DNA from: CP2-2F sp034436355
Lineage (GTDB): Bacteria > Chloroflexota > Anaerolineae > Aggregatilineales > UBA2796
Direction of reading: 5' to 3'
DNA: 64,000 bases
Assembly (NCBI GenBank): GCA_034436355.1
Contig: DAOTVQ010000047.1
Coordinates: 124,001-188,000, forward strand
Shown: in pieces, positions 18,012 to 25,770 of the stretch
Layout: every line of letters starts with the position of its first letter
Numbering within the stretch: the first letter of the stretch is position 1
Notes under the pieces: model-generated
What the model saw: only the letters and a program-made list of their open reading frames with translations
What the model was told of the DNA's origin: nothing
Database searches by the model: none
Made by a program: the position numbers and the translations under genes

Positions 18012-18341
18012 TCAGGTGAGCAGGAAGGCTTCTTCACGTGGCTTGGGCAGCAGATGCTCTGGAATAGGCTCGACACGCGCCTCAACGTAGCGGAAGTGCG
18101 TCCGTTCCAAGCCGCGCTTGGTCACGGCGCGCACTTCACGGCGTTCCACCAACGTGATACGTAAATTGCGCGTTGGCAGCGTGTAACGTGTGTGCCATTC
18201 ATTGCCAACCGCCACACGGAAAATATCAAGGCGGCACTTGGGATCAAGGTTGCGAATGTGCCACTTGGCACGGTTAAACCGCATTTTGGCAAGCCGTTTT
18301 GCCAGTTCGTCTATCTCATACTGCCCCATGATAATCGGCAT
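18012..18341 (-). CDS. conserved-looking protein of unknown function
   Basis: The 109-residue protein was not recognised. It is basic, with an N-terminal helix of the form DELAKRLAKMRFNRAKWHIR and a beta-rich remainder containing RYTLPTRNLRITLVERR, without signal peptide or membrane segment. ATG 18341 was chosen because GGAG stands eight bases upstream; the longer frame adds an unsupported tail. It lies just upstream of acpS on the same strand. Confidence 0.65.
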   Translation of the reverse strand: MPIIMGQYEIDELAKRLAKMRFNRAKWHIRNLDPKCRLDIFRVAVGNEWHTRYTLPTRNLRITLVERREVRAVTKRGLERTHFRYVEARVEPIPEHLLPKPREEAFLLT

Positions 18342-18427
18342 ATCAAGCGCTCCGTTGCTGCTGAGAGTGTCTTTTTTAGGTCTTGCGGCATATTGTAACA
18401 CGCTTTGCGCCGAAAAGCGGGATCAAA

Positions 18428-18455
18428 GAAGGGATCAGGTTCGGCTGATCCCTTC
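18428..18455 (-). terminator. hairpin terminator after the TadA/CpaF gene
   Basis: GAAGGGATCAG at 18428-18438 pairs perfectly with CTGATCCCTTC at 18445-18455 across a six-base loop, ten bases after the stop of the minus-strand ATPase gene. Read on the minus strand it is followed by TTTGATCCC, a weak U run. Confidence 0.7.
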
Positions 18456-18464
18456 GCAGCAGGT

Positions 18465-19931
18465 TTACTTGGCGCCGTTTGGCACACCGCCGCCAAACAT
18501 CTTGCCACTGAGCTTAAAGCCGGCTTGCTCTAGGCGCTCGCCGAACTTGGTGCGATAGCCGGTTGGTTGCAACGTGCCGCCGCCAACATGGCTGGGTCCG
18601 GAGCCTTTGTGATCGGGCGTCTTGTAGACGAACAAGTCCTGCATGGTGATACTATCACCCTCCATGCCCTGAATTTCGGTCACCTGCACAATTTTGCGGC
18701 TGCCATCCTTCAGGCGGGCTTGCTGCACGATCAACTGCACGGCACTGGCAATTTGGCGGCGCACAACGCCGATTGGCAAATCCATGCCCGCCATCAGCAC
18801 CAACGTCTCAAGGCGCGCAATGGCATCCCGTGGTGAGTTGGCGTGGACGGTGGTCAGCGAGCCATCATGACCAGTGTTCATTGCCTGAAGCATATCGAGC
18901 GCTTCGCCGCCGCGGCACTCGCCGATCACAATGCGATCAGGGCGCATACGCAGGCTACCCTTCACCAAATCACGGATGACCAGTTGCCCGGTGCCATCTT
19001 TTGCGCCGGGGACGGGCGGCGCAGTCTCAAGGCGCACCACATGCCGTTGAGTCAGTTGTAGCTCGGCGGCGTCCTCAATGGTCACGATGCGCTCATCATC
19101 AGGGATGAAAGAGGATAGCACGTTCAGCAAGGTTGTCTTACCGCTGCCAGTGCCGCCTGCCACCACAATGTTCAAGCGCGCCACAATGCAGGCTTGCAGG
19201 AAATCTGCCACGTCTTGGGTGAACGAGCCAAAACGGATCAGGTCTTGCACCGTCAGCACCTTATCGGGGAATTTACGGATAGTCATAGTGGTGCCTTGCA
19301 AGGCGGAGGGCTTGCGGATGAGATGCACACGCGAGCCATCAGGCAAGCGCGCGTCGGTCATGGGCGGTTCGCGGCTGAAACTCCGCATCAGGCGGCGCAC
19401 GATCTTTTGGGCAACCCAATCCGCGTGATCATCATCGTCAAAGACGTATTCCGTCTCTATCAACTTGCCCTTCTTTTCAGCAAAGATGATCTCAGGTCCG
19501 TTGACCATGATCTCGCTGTAGGAACGGTCACGCACCAGCGGATCAATCGCGCCCCAGCCTAAAATGTCGTCGAGCAGCGCCTCGCGCAGTTCGTCAAATT
19601 CGGGCTTGGGAAGCTGCAAGTTGGCGCGTTGCAAGAACACATTGAGCCGATCCACGATGATCTTCTGATGCTCAGGGTTATCCCGCCGCCATTCGTCTGC
19701 CTCGTTGGGTGCGGCAAGCAGCTTAGGGCGCAGTTGGCGGCGCAGATCGGCAACGCGTGGCGTCGTGCGGCGCTTGGGCGGCGGGATATAGGCATGTGGA
19801 GTGTCGTCAGCAGGTTTTTCGGCTGCGGGTGCAGGCGACGGCGGCGGTGCGTCCAGCGGGCGTATTTCGGCAAGCGGTTTGCGCGCTTCTTCGGCAGGTT
19901 TGTTCAGGCGGCGTGATAAGGGCGATCCCAT
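18465..19931 (-). CDS. TadA/CpaF-type secretion or pilus ATPase
   Basis: The 488-residue hexameric ATPase belongs to the type II/IV secretion superfamily. A Pro/Glu-rich, poorly ordered tail (1-55) precedes a helical N-domain, then Walker A GGTGSGKTT at 259-267, the Asp-box with VTIEDAAEL, Walker B-type VIGECRGGEALDM and the His-box LTTVHANSPRDA, in family order. It normally powers assembly of Tad/Flp pili with TadB/TadC platform proteins. None of these partners are adjacent, so they are elsewhere or the protein has another role. AAGAGGT lies nine bases before ATG. Confidence 0.9.
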   Translation of the reverse strand: MGSPLSRRLNKPAEEARKPLAEIRPLDAPPPSPAPAAEKPADDTPHAYIPPPKRRTTPRVADLRRQLRPKLLAAPNEADEWRRDNPEHQKIIVDRLNVFLQRANLQLPKPEFDELREALLDDILGWGAIDPLVRDRSYSEIMVNGPEIIFAEKKGKLIETEYVFDDDDHADWVAQKIVRRLMRSFSREPPMTDARLPDGSRVHLIRKPSALQGTTMTIRKFPDKVLTVQDLIRFGSFTQDVADFLQACIVARLNIVVAGGTGSGKTTLLNVLSSFIPDDERIVTIEDAAELQLTQRHVVRLETAPPVPGAKDGTGQLVIRDLVKGSLRMRPDRIVIGECRGGEALDMLQAMNTGHDGSLTTVHANSPRDAIARLETLVLMAGMDLPIGVVRRQIASAVQLIVQQARLKDGSRKIVQVTEIQGMEGDSITMQDLFVYKTPDHKGSGPSHVGGGTLQPTGYRTKFGERLEQAGFKLSGKMFGGGVPNGAK

Positions 19932-19973
19932 AGTGGTGTACCTCTTGTTACTTCAATGTATTGAGCAGCGCAA

Positions 19974-19994
19974 TTGACGTTAAGAAAGCGTCAA
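19974..19994. repeat. inverted repeat upstream of the TadA/CpaF gene
   Basis: TTGACG at 19974-19979 and CGTCAA at 19989-19994 form a perfect 6-base dyad with nine bases between, 43-63 bases upstream of the ATPase start. It may be an operator; the arm also resembles a -35 box. Confidence 0.35.
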
Positions 19995-20131
19995 GCAACG
20001 CATAATACGATCTGACTTCAGGCTGATGTCTTCATCTTAGCACAAGGTATGCCACAGCGTATGGGTTAGGCGGCAGATCGTTACGAAACTGCGAAAGGCT
20101 GCTCAGTGAGGGAATTCGGTGAGGCGCGCTG

Positions 20132-21538
20132 TTAACTGTTCGCCTCACGTGGCAAGGCGATGGCAAGCGCTTCGGCAAGGTTGCGGGCAGGGATTGCCTG
20201 AATGCCTGAGGGAGTCGGATCGCTGCGGCGCATGGTCTTTGGCACAATACAGCGCTTAAAGCCAAGTTTGGCAGCCTCGCGCAGGCGCGCCGTAAGCTGA
20301 TTGACGGCGCGCAACTCGCCACTCAAACCAATTTCACCGATCAGGGCAAGATCAGCGGCAAGCGGTTTATCCCACACGCTGGAGGCAATAGCGGTTGCTA
20401 CAGCGAGATCGGCGGCTGGCTCATCCACTGTCAGTCCGCCCACCACATTCACGAAAATATCCTGCTCTGCCAGCCGCAAGCCAACCCGCCGCACAAGGAC
20501 AGCCGTCAGCAGTTGCAGGCGGTTGAAATCTATGCCGTTGGCAGTGCGGCGCGGATTAGGATAGACGGTTGGGCTGGCGAGTGCCTGCACTTCCACCAAG
20601 AGTGGGCGTGTGCCTTCCATCGTGACGACAATGGCAGACCCTGCCGCATTGACTACACGCTCTGCCAAAAATGCCTCTGATGGGTTGTTGACCTCAACCA
20701 TGCCTTTATCGCGCATTTCAAAGACGCCCACCTCACTGGTTGCGCCGAAGCGATTTTTGACGCTGCGAAGCAGGCGATATGCCTGAAAGGCATCGCCTTC
20801 AAGGTAGAGGACGGTATCCACAATATGTTCCAACACACGCGGACCGGCAATAGTGCCTTCTTTGGTGACGTGACCCACCAAAAAGACGCTGATTCCCGTC
20901 GTTTTTGCCAACAGTTGTAAGCGTGCCGTGCATTCGCGCACCTGTGTGACTGTGCCAGCACTGGATGGTTTGTCGTCGCTATACATGGTCTGGATCGAGT
21001 CCACGATCAGCACTTGCGGCTGCACGCTCTGCACATGCTCAAGGATGGTCTCTAGGTTCGTCTCGGTGACAAGGAAAAGGTCTTCCGCTTCCAAGGCCAG
21101 CCGTTCGGCGCGCATCTTGATCTGGCGTGCGCTTTCCTCACCACTGGCATATAAGACGCGCCCTAACGTCTGTGCCATCACGGCTGCAATCTGGGTGAGC
21201 AGCGTGCTTTTGCCGATGCCCGGATCACCGCTAACCAGGGTGATGCTACCCGGCACCAACCCACCGCCCAACACGCGGGAAAACTCCTCGACAGGCACAG
21301 GCAAGCGCTCTTCGCCACCGCTTGGCACTTCGCGCAAGCGCTGCGGCTCAGTGCGGAGCGCGTTGGCGATGCTGCTTGCCGCAGCATTGGCAACCTTGCG
21401 CGCAGCAGGCTTTGCCTCAGGCTGTTCCACCACTTCGCGCAGACTATCCCATGTTTTGCAGTTTGGGCAGCGCCCATAGGCTTGCGTGTAGCGCCTGCCG
21501 CACGAATCACAGACATAAGCAACCGTTGGTTTTGCCAC
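20132..21538 (-). CDS. radA: DNA repair protein RadA
   Basis: RadA (Sms) is a RecA-like, DnaB-related helicase that helps branch migration during recombinational repair. The 468-residue protein has a rubredoxin-like zinc knuckle (Cys10, Cys13, Cys24, Cys27), Walker A GDPGIGKST at 104-112, the RadA signature KNRFG, and a C-terminal Lon-protease-like domain ending in IPARNLAEAL. Length is normal. The response-regulator gene ends seven bases upstream on the same strand, so the two are cotranscribed. Confidence 0.97.
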   Translation of the reverse strand: MAKPTVAYVCDSCGRRYTQAYGRCPNCKTWDSLREVVEQPEAKPAARKVANAAASSIANALRTEPQRLREVPSGGEERLPVPVEEFSRVLGGGLVPGSITLVSGDPGIGKSTLLTQIAAVMAQTLGRVLYASGEESARQIKMRAERLALEAEDLFLVTETNLETILEHVQSVQPQVLIVDSIQTMYSDDKPSSAGTVTQVRECTARLQLLAKTTGISVFLVGHVTKEGTIAGPRVLEHIVDTVLYLEGDAFQAYRLLRSVKNRFGATSEVGVFEMRDKGMVEVNNPSEAFLAERVVNAAGSAIVVTMEGTRPLLVEVQALASPTVYPNPRRTANGIDFNRLQLLTAVLVRRVGLRLAEQDIFVNVVGGLTVDEPAADLAVATAIASSVWDKPLAADLALIGEIGLSGELRAVNQLTARLREAAKLGFKRCIVPKTMRRSDPTPSGIQAIPARNLAEALAIALPREANS

Positions 21539-21545
21539 AGGGTGC

Positions 21546-21932
21546 CTACTTTGCCTGCCGTGCAGCCAACAAACGGTTCAGCTCGGCGATGAGCTCGGGG
21601 AATTTGATAGGCTTGGTGAAATAAGCATTGGTGCCTGCTTCTAAGGCGCGGTGGCGCATTTCAGGGCTGCCGTGCGCCGTGATCATAATGACGGGCAGAT
21701 CGGCATAGGCGGCTAGAGTAGGCAGCGTTCGCAGTTGGCGGCACACCTCAATGCCACTCAAATCAGGCAGTTGTAGATCAAGCAGCACCGCATCAGGGCG
21801 TTCTAGTTGGATCATTAAAAGCGCATCCTCACCATTCAGCACTGCTACTGTGTCATAGCCGCTGATTTTGAGGAATGTCTCTAACATTTCGACGGTCAGT
21901 GGCTCATCATCCACAACGAGCAGCTTAGGCAT
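21546..21932 (-). CDS. single-domain response regulator (CheY-like)
   Basis: The 128-residue receiver domain has the acid pair Asp8-Asp9, the phosphorylation site Asp52 in LLDLQLPDLSG, Thr85 in MITAHG and Lys107 in YFTKPIK. No output domain follows, so it signals by protein contact or phosphotransfer. ATG 21932 begins the family motif PKLLVVDDEP; the longer frame adds an unsupported tail. No histidine kinase is near. It precedes radA by seven bases, an association of unknown meaning. Confidence 0.92.
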   Translation of the reverse strand: MPKLLVVDDEPLTVEMLETFLKISGYDTVAVLNGEDALLMIQLERPDAVLLDLQLPDLSGIEVCRQLRTLPTLAAYADLPVIMITAHGSPEMRHRALEAGTNAYFTKPIKFPELIAELNRLLAARQAK

Positions 21933-22062
21933 GTGTGTTGAGCGCCTTTCCAACAGAGCAGATAGATTCACAAGACATAAGATAACTATAGCACACTCTA
22001 GACAGGGCAAATGCACATTAAATTTCGAGGTCGGAAAAGATGATGCAGCCTAGCAAAGTCAA

Positions 22063-22088
22063 AGCAGGCGCGGTGCGCCGCGCCTGCT
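22063..22088 (-). terminator. hairpin terminator after murD
   Basis: AGCAGGCGCGG at 22063-22073 pairs perfectly with CCGCGCCTGCT at 22078-22088 around a four-base loop, 18 bases past the murD stop. On the minus strand TTTGACTTTGCT follows. It separates murD from the response-regulator/radA transcript. Confidence 0.75.
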
Positions 22089-22106
22089 GGTAGTCATAAC
22101 AAGGCT

Positions 22107-23525
22107 TTACCGCCGTGAGCCGCGCTCTTCAAGGGCAGAGACCAACATGCGGAAATGCTCGCCGCGCTCCTCAAAATCTTCGTAGGCATCATAGCTGGTG
22201 CCGCCGGGGCTGAGCATCACGATGTCGCCGTTCTCAGCAAGTTCTGCGGCATGTTTCACAGCAACATCCAGCGTCGCACGATGTTCGACTGTCTCAAGGG
22301 TGCTGTTCAGCGTCTGCGATTGCTTCACCATCGCGGCAATCTGTTCGCCAAATTCGCCAAAGGTGATCAGGTGTTTCACCCGCTGCGTCACCAGCGCCAC
22401 CAGCTCATCCCAAGGCAGCTTTTTATCGCGCCCGCCTGCCAGCAGAATGATTGGCTCGTTGAAGCTCCGCAAGGCAGCGACCACCCGCTCTGGCGCTGTA
22501 GCGATGCTATCATTGATGTAGGTGACGCCGCCAACGACGCGCACTACTTCCAAGCGGTGCGGCACGCCGTTAAAGGTCTTAATCACCTCACGCATCGCCT
22601 CGACAGGCACACCTGCCACACCTGCCACTGCACAGGCAGCCAGCACATTTTGCAGGTTATGATCACCGCGCAGTTTGATGTCTTCACGGTTGCAGACGAT
22701 TTTTGCACCGCCATCCGGCGCGCTGATACCTGTCACCATCAGGCGGCTGCCTGCCACAAAGGCACCATCGCTGACCATCTCGCGGGTGCTGAAGAAGGCA
22801 GCGCGACCGGGCGCACGCTCGGCAAGGCTGAAACTGCCCGCATCATCAAGGTTGAAGATGGCAACATCGTTTGGGTGCTGGTGCAAAAAGATATGTGCTT
22901 TCGCCTCCAGATAGGCTTCCATTGTGCCGTGCCGATCAAGGTGGTTGGGTGTGATGTTGGTGATGGCGGCAATATGTGGGCTGCGCGTCATCAATTCCAG
23001 TTGGAAGCTGGAGAGTTCCATCACCACCTTATGGTCAGGCATAACATCCGAGAGTTTATCGAGTAGCACATCGCCAATATTACCGCCAACAAGGGTTGGC
23101 AGGTTGGCGGCTTTGCACATTTCACCGACAAGGGTCGTGGTGGTCGTCTTGCCGGCGCTGCCGGTGATGCCAATGACGGGTGCAGTGCAGCGCTCCAAGA
23201 AAAGTTGGGCATCGTTGCTCAGTGGAATGCCACGCTGGCGTGCCTCTACGCAGATTGGTAACTTTGGGTCTACGCCGCCGCTCAGGAACAGCACGTCCGC
23301 CTCGTCCAGCAAGCCTAATGGATGCCCGCCCAGTGCGTAATTAATCGGCATGTCAATAAAATCTAGCACAGCTTCTGCCAACGCACCGAAATCGCGCTTA
23401 TCCGAGACGATCACCTTAGCACCAACGCTCGGCAGCCAGCGCGCTAACGCTTGTCCTTGCCGTGCAAAGCCAAGAATGACGGCGGTTTTGCCGAAAAGTG
23501 GGTCGCTCCAGTCAGGAGTGGTCAT
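22107..23525 (-). CDS. murD: UDP-N-acetylmuramoylalanine-D-glutamate ligase
   Basis: MurD adds D-glutamate to UDP-MurNAc-L-Ala in cytoplasmic peptidoglycan synthesis. The 472-residue protein has the N-terminal Rossmann run ILGFARQGQALARW, the ATP loop TGSAGKTT at 121-128 (GSAGK in place of the common GTNGK), NITPNHLDRHG, the ligase motif NDSIATAPERVVAAL, and LSPGGTSYDAYEDFEERG near the end. ATG 23525 fits the family N-terminus, though the Shine-Dalgarno is weak. It stands alone rather than in a dcw cluster. Confidence 0.93.
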   Translation of the reverse strand: MTTPDWSDPLFGKTAVILGFARQGQALARWLPSVGAKVIVSDKRDFGALAEAVLDFIDMPINYALGGHPLGLLDEADVLFLSGGVDPKLPICVEARQRGIPLSNDAQLFLERCTAPVIGITGSAGKTTTTTLVGEMCKAANLPTLVGGNIGDVLLDKLSDVMPDHKVVMELSSFQLELMTRSPHIAAITNITPNHLDRHGTMEAYLEAKAHIFLHQHPNDVAIFNLDDAGSFSLAERAPGRAAFFSTREMVSDGAFVAGSRLMVTGISAPDGGAKIVCNREDIKLRGDHNLQNVLAACAVAGVAGVPVEAMREVIKTFNGVPHRLEVVRVVGGVTYINDSIATAPERVVAALRSFNEPIILLAGGRDKKLPWDELVALVTQRVKHLITFGEFGEQIAAMVKQSQTLNSTLETVEHRATLDVAVKHAAELAENGDIVMLSPGGTSYDAYEDFEERGEHFRMLVSALEERGSRR

Positions 23526-23569
23526 GGGTTGGCAAGCTCTTTCTACTCTGTACACACACGCTCAGCGTA

Positions 23570-23599
23570 ATTGTACAATAGTTAGGATGCTGTACACAA
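23570..23599 (-). promoter_or_regulatory. promoter of murD
   Basis: On the minus strand, TTGTGT (23599-23594) and TACAAT (23575-23570) are 18 bases apart, with the -10 about 45 bases upstream of the murD ATG. The -10 lies inside a perfect palindrome ATTGTACAAT (23570-23579). Confidence 0.5.
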
Positions 23600-23627
23600 G
23601 ACGTGGAATTAGGGGTTGACCGTGAGA

Positions 23628-23661
23628 AGCCCTTCTGTTCGCTTTACTGGGCAGAAGGGCT
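23628..23661 (-). terminator. hairpin after pheS
   Basis: AGCCCTTCTG at 23628-23637 pairs perfectly with CAGAAGGGCT at 23652-23661, nine bases after the pheS stop. The U run is poor, so this may be a processing or 3'-end-stabilising hairpin. Confidence 0.6.
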
Positions 23662-23670
23662 AAAGCGGGC

Positions 23671-24696
23671 TTAAAACTGGGCAAGGAAGCGTGTATCGTT
23701 GCTCCAGAAATAGCGAATATCCGTAATGCCATACTTCAACATGGTGATGCGCTCGGGGCCCATGCCAAAGGCAAAGCCGCTATGCATCGTAGGATCATAG
23801 CCACCATTGCGAAGCACCGTTGGATGCACCATGCCGCAGCCGGCGATCTCTAGCCAGCCACTGCCACTGCACACCGAGCAACCCTTACCATTGCACAAAA
23901 TGCACTCAACATCCACTTCCATGCTTGGTTCTGTGAACGGGAAATAGGAACCACGGAAGCGCACGCGCCGATCTGCACCGAACATGCGCCGTGCAAAGGC
24001 GGTAATAGTGCCTTTCAGGTCGCTCAGGCGAATGTTAGTGCCAATGGCAAGCCCTTCCACCTGATTAAACTGGATTTCCTTGCGTGCCGAAATTTGCTCA
24101 TAGCGGAAGCACATGCCAGGCAAAATCACCCGAATGGGCTTGGGTGCATAGCGGCGCATCGCGTGAATTTGACCGGGCGAGGTGTGCGTCCGTAAGATGA
24201 CGCCAGGCGTTAGGGTGTGGAAAGTATCCCACATATCACGGGCGGGATGATGCTGTGGGATGTTGAGCATCTCGAAGTTGGTTTCATCATCTTCTACTTC
24301 GCGGGTGCGGAAGATTTGGAAGCCCATTTCGCGCCAAATTTCGCCAATTTCGCGCAGCGTGCGCGTGGCAGGGTGAATGCCACCCTGCGGCGTGCGGACG
24401 CCGGGCAGCGTCACATCAATAGCGCCTTCTTCCATTTGGCGGGCAAGTTCGTGGCTGCGGACCAGCTCAGCCTGTTGCGCATATGTTTGTTCAAGCGCAT
24501 CACGGATTTCGTTGGCACGCTTACCAAAGGCAGCGCGTTCCTCTTTGGGCAAATTGCCCACCGAGCGCAGCGCAAGCGTCACAACGCCTTTGCGCCCGAT
24601 GTAGTGCGCTTCCCACGCTTCCAACCCTTGCGAGTCCTTCACTTCGGCAAGGGCGGCACTTGCCTCTTGATAGAGGCGCTCCAGTTCGTTAACCAT
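23671..24696 (-). CDS. pheS: phenylalanine-tRNA ligase alpha subunit
   Basis: PheS is the catalytic subunit that activates phenylalanine and charges tRNA-Phe in an alpha2-beta2 enzyme. The 341-residue protein has an N-terminal coiled arm, then motif 2 with FRYEQISARKEIQFNQVEG and motif 3 with GFAFGMGPERITML. A four-cysteine segment CILCNGKGCSVCSGSGW sits before motif 3, a variant seen in part of the family and likely to bind zinc. The beta subunit gene pheT, often adjacent, is not in the window. TATAAT on the minus strand at 24739-24734 may be its -10 box. Confidence 0.96.
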   Translation of the reverse strand: MVNELERLYQEASAALAEVKDSQGLEAWEAHYIGRKGVVTLALRSVGNLPKEERAAFGKRANEIRDALEQTYAQQAELVRSHELARQMEEGAIDVTLPGVRTPQGGIHPATRTLREIGEIWREMGFQIFRTREVEDDETNFEMLNIPQHHPARDMWDTFHTLTPGVILRTHTSPGQIHAMRRYAPKPIRVILPGMCFRYEQISARKEIQFNQVEGLAIGTNIRLSDLKGTITAFARRMFGADRRVRFRGSYFPFTEPSMEVDVECILCNGKGCSVCSGSGWLEIAGCGMVHPTVLRNGGYDPTMHSGFAFGMGPERITMLKYGITDIRYFWSNDTRFLAQF

Positions 24697-24776
24697 TGTT
24701 TTGTCCCGTCCGTTCGGTGTGACCTGCCCATTAATTATAACGCAGCGGGCAAGCCACGCCTATCCCCAAAACAATA

Positions 24777-24800
24777 CCGACCAGCACAGAGGCTGGTCGG
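24777..24800 (-). terminator. terminator after the small secreted protein
   Basis: CCGACCAGC at 24777-24785 pairs with GCTGGTCGG at 24792-24800 over a six-base loop. On the minus strand TATTGTTTTG follows, giving a usable U run 28 bases past the stop of the gene at 24829. Confidence 0.7.
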
Positions 24801-24828
24801 CATTGATCAGAACCTAATTCAGCTGTGC

Positions 24829-25194
24829 TTACTGATTGTCGCGGAACTGGCGTGGCACGATTTCGCCTGAGCCAGCCGGAATCCACAGGATGCGGTTCAC
24901 GAAGAAGATAGCCCAGGAGCTGGTGTTGACCGAGTTCTCGCAGATCAGCCATTTGGAGCGAACTTTGTCAGGTGTAGTTGCGCGCAGTACGACCACAGGT
25001 GCCGTTAGGCTGCTGTTAGCATGAGCCGTCGTATCCCCATACAGACGCACCTGGAAGCGCACTTGCCCACCACACAGCCCTTCTGCCGATGGTGCGTACT
25101 GCGCCTGCACATTTGCTGTGTTGGCGAATGCAAACACGGATGCTGCCACAATAGCGACAGCCAACACTACCGACATGACCTTCTTATTCAACAT
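24829..25194 (-). CDS. small secreted protein of unknown function
   Basis: The 121-residue protein starts MLNKKVMSVVLAVAIVAASVFAF, a clear Sec signal peptide, with probable cleavage after NVQA near residue 31. The mature part is about 90 residues with two cysteines (in EGLCGG and WLICEN) that could form a disulfide, and reads as beta-rich. The family was not recognised. GGGAG stands about nine bases before the ATG, and it has its own promoter and terminator, so it is a monocistronic gene. Confidence 0.75.
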   Translation of the reverse strand: MLNKKVMSVVLAVAIVAASVFAFANTANVQAQYAPSAEGLCGGQVRFQVRLYGDTTAHANSSLTAPVVVLRATTPDKVRSKWLICENSVNTSSWAIFFVNRILWIPAGSGEIVPRQFRDNQ

Positions 25195-25232
25195 GCTTCA
25201 CACTCCCTTTTTTGTGTGCTAGGTCGAGTCAT

Positions 25233-25261
25233 ATATTACAGGCTAGGGCTAAAGTTAGCAA
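25233..25261 (-). promoter_or_regulatory. promoter of the small secreted protein gene
   Basis: TTGCTA (25261-25256) and TAATAT (25238-25233) on the minus strand are 17 bases apart, about 40 bases upstream of the ATG at 25194. The rest of the 576-base region between this gene and rpoC up to 25500 is AT-rich and holds no gene I can support. Confidence 0.6.
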
Positions 25262-25501
25262 GTCATCTGCAAAGAAAAAGTAGCTTCTTTCAAAAGATTT
25301 TGAATGTTTCGCACAAGCATTCCTGCCGAAAAAAAACAGCCGTTGGGTCTTTCTATAGCTGTACAGCATGTCAAATTGAGATACTTTTGTGAGATGTTAG
25401 CCTCATGGTTTAGCGCTAGGTGCAGTGGTTTAAGGCTTACTGCATAGCGAAATTTCCATGCTGCTTGCACAGGCACGCAGCGCACTGCCAATTTTCCTCT
25501 A

Positions 25502-25529
25502 TTGACAAGATCATCATTGCTGATATAAT
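25502..25529 (+). promoter_or_regulatory. strong sigma-70-type promoter of rpoC
   Basis: TTGACA at 25502-25507 and TATAAT at 25524-25529 match consensus exactly, with a 16-base spacer. Transcription would start near 25536, leaving a 235-nt leader before the rpoC start codon. Confidence 0.85.
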
Positions 25530-25535
25530 CTAGTG

Positions 25536-25695
25536 TTTACTATGCAGGCAGCAGGTAAAAGGTTAAACACCGTTGAGAACTACGTGGGAACCCTATCTCA
25601 TGTTTGGGTGTTTCGTGCGCCGCTGGCTATGCGTTTAAGTTAACCACTCACAAGACCTCTGAACAGCGCACCGTGCTGGAGCAGTGGTCTTTTTT
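25536..25695 (+). ncRNA. structured leader ending in a terminator, upstream of rpoC
   Basis: After the promoter, GGTTAA (25561-25566) can pair with TTAACC (25640-25645), enclosing ACACC/GGTGT (25567-25571 with 25607-25611) and TGAGA/TCTCA (25574-25578 with 25596-25600). A terminator follows: AAGACC (25652-25657) pairs with GGTCTT (25686-25691), extended by CTG/CAG and CAGC/GCTG inside, then a U run to 25695. ACCACT (25643-25648) can instead pair with AGTGGT (25683-25688), which would break both the outer stem and the terminator. This is the layout of an attenuator or riboswitch. It could also be an independent small RNA of about 160 nt. I do not recognise the family. Confidence 0.6.
25652..25695 (+). 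terminator. intrinsic terminator in the rpoC leader
   Basis: The stem is AAGACC-t-CTG with CAG-t-GGTCTT, capped by an inner CAGC/GCTG pairing, with a run of six T at 25690-25695. It lies 76 bases before the rpoC start codon, so it must be read through or regulated. Confidence 0.75.
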
Positions 25696-25696
25696 A

Positions 25697-25714
25697 TTGG
25701 CAGGCAGTTGCCAA
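25697..25714 (+). other. short hairpin between the leader terminator and rpoC
   Basis: TTGGCA (25697-25702) and TGCCAA (25709-25714) form a perfect six-base stem with a six-base loop directly after the U run. It may protect the 5' end of a processed rpoC message. Confidence 0.4.
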
Positions 25715-25770
25715 ACCGTCTCAGTCCATCGTTTTTTCGTATCCGTCACTAGCGCAGAGGAGGAAACGCC

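Noticed and set aside
22155..23066. A 303-codon open frame antisense to murD
   Set aside because: It lies wholly within murD, has His/Ala-rich composition typical of an opposite-strand shadow and no ribosome-binding site.
25195..25500. AT-rich region scanned for tRNA or small genes
   Set aside because: No cloverleaf, no ORF with a ribosome-binding site; only the divergent promoter of the secreted-protein gene.
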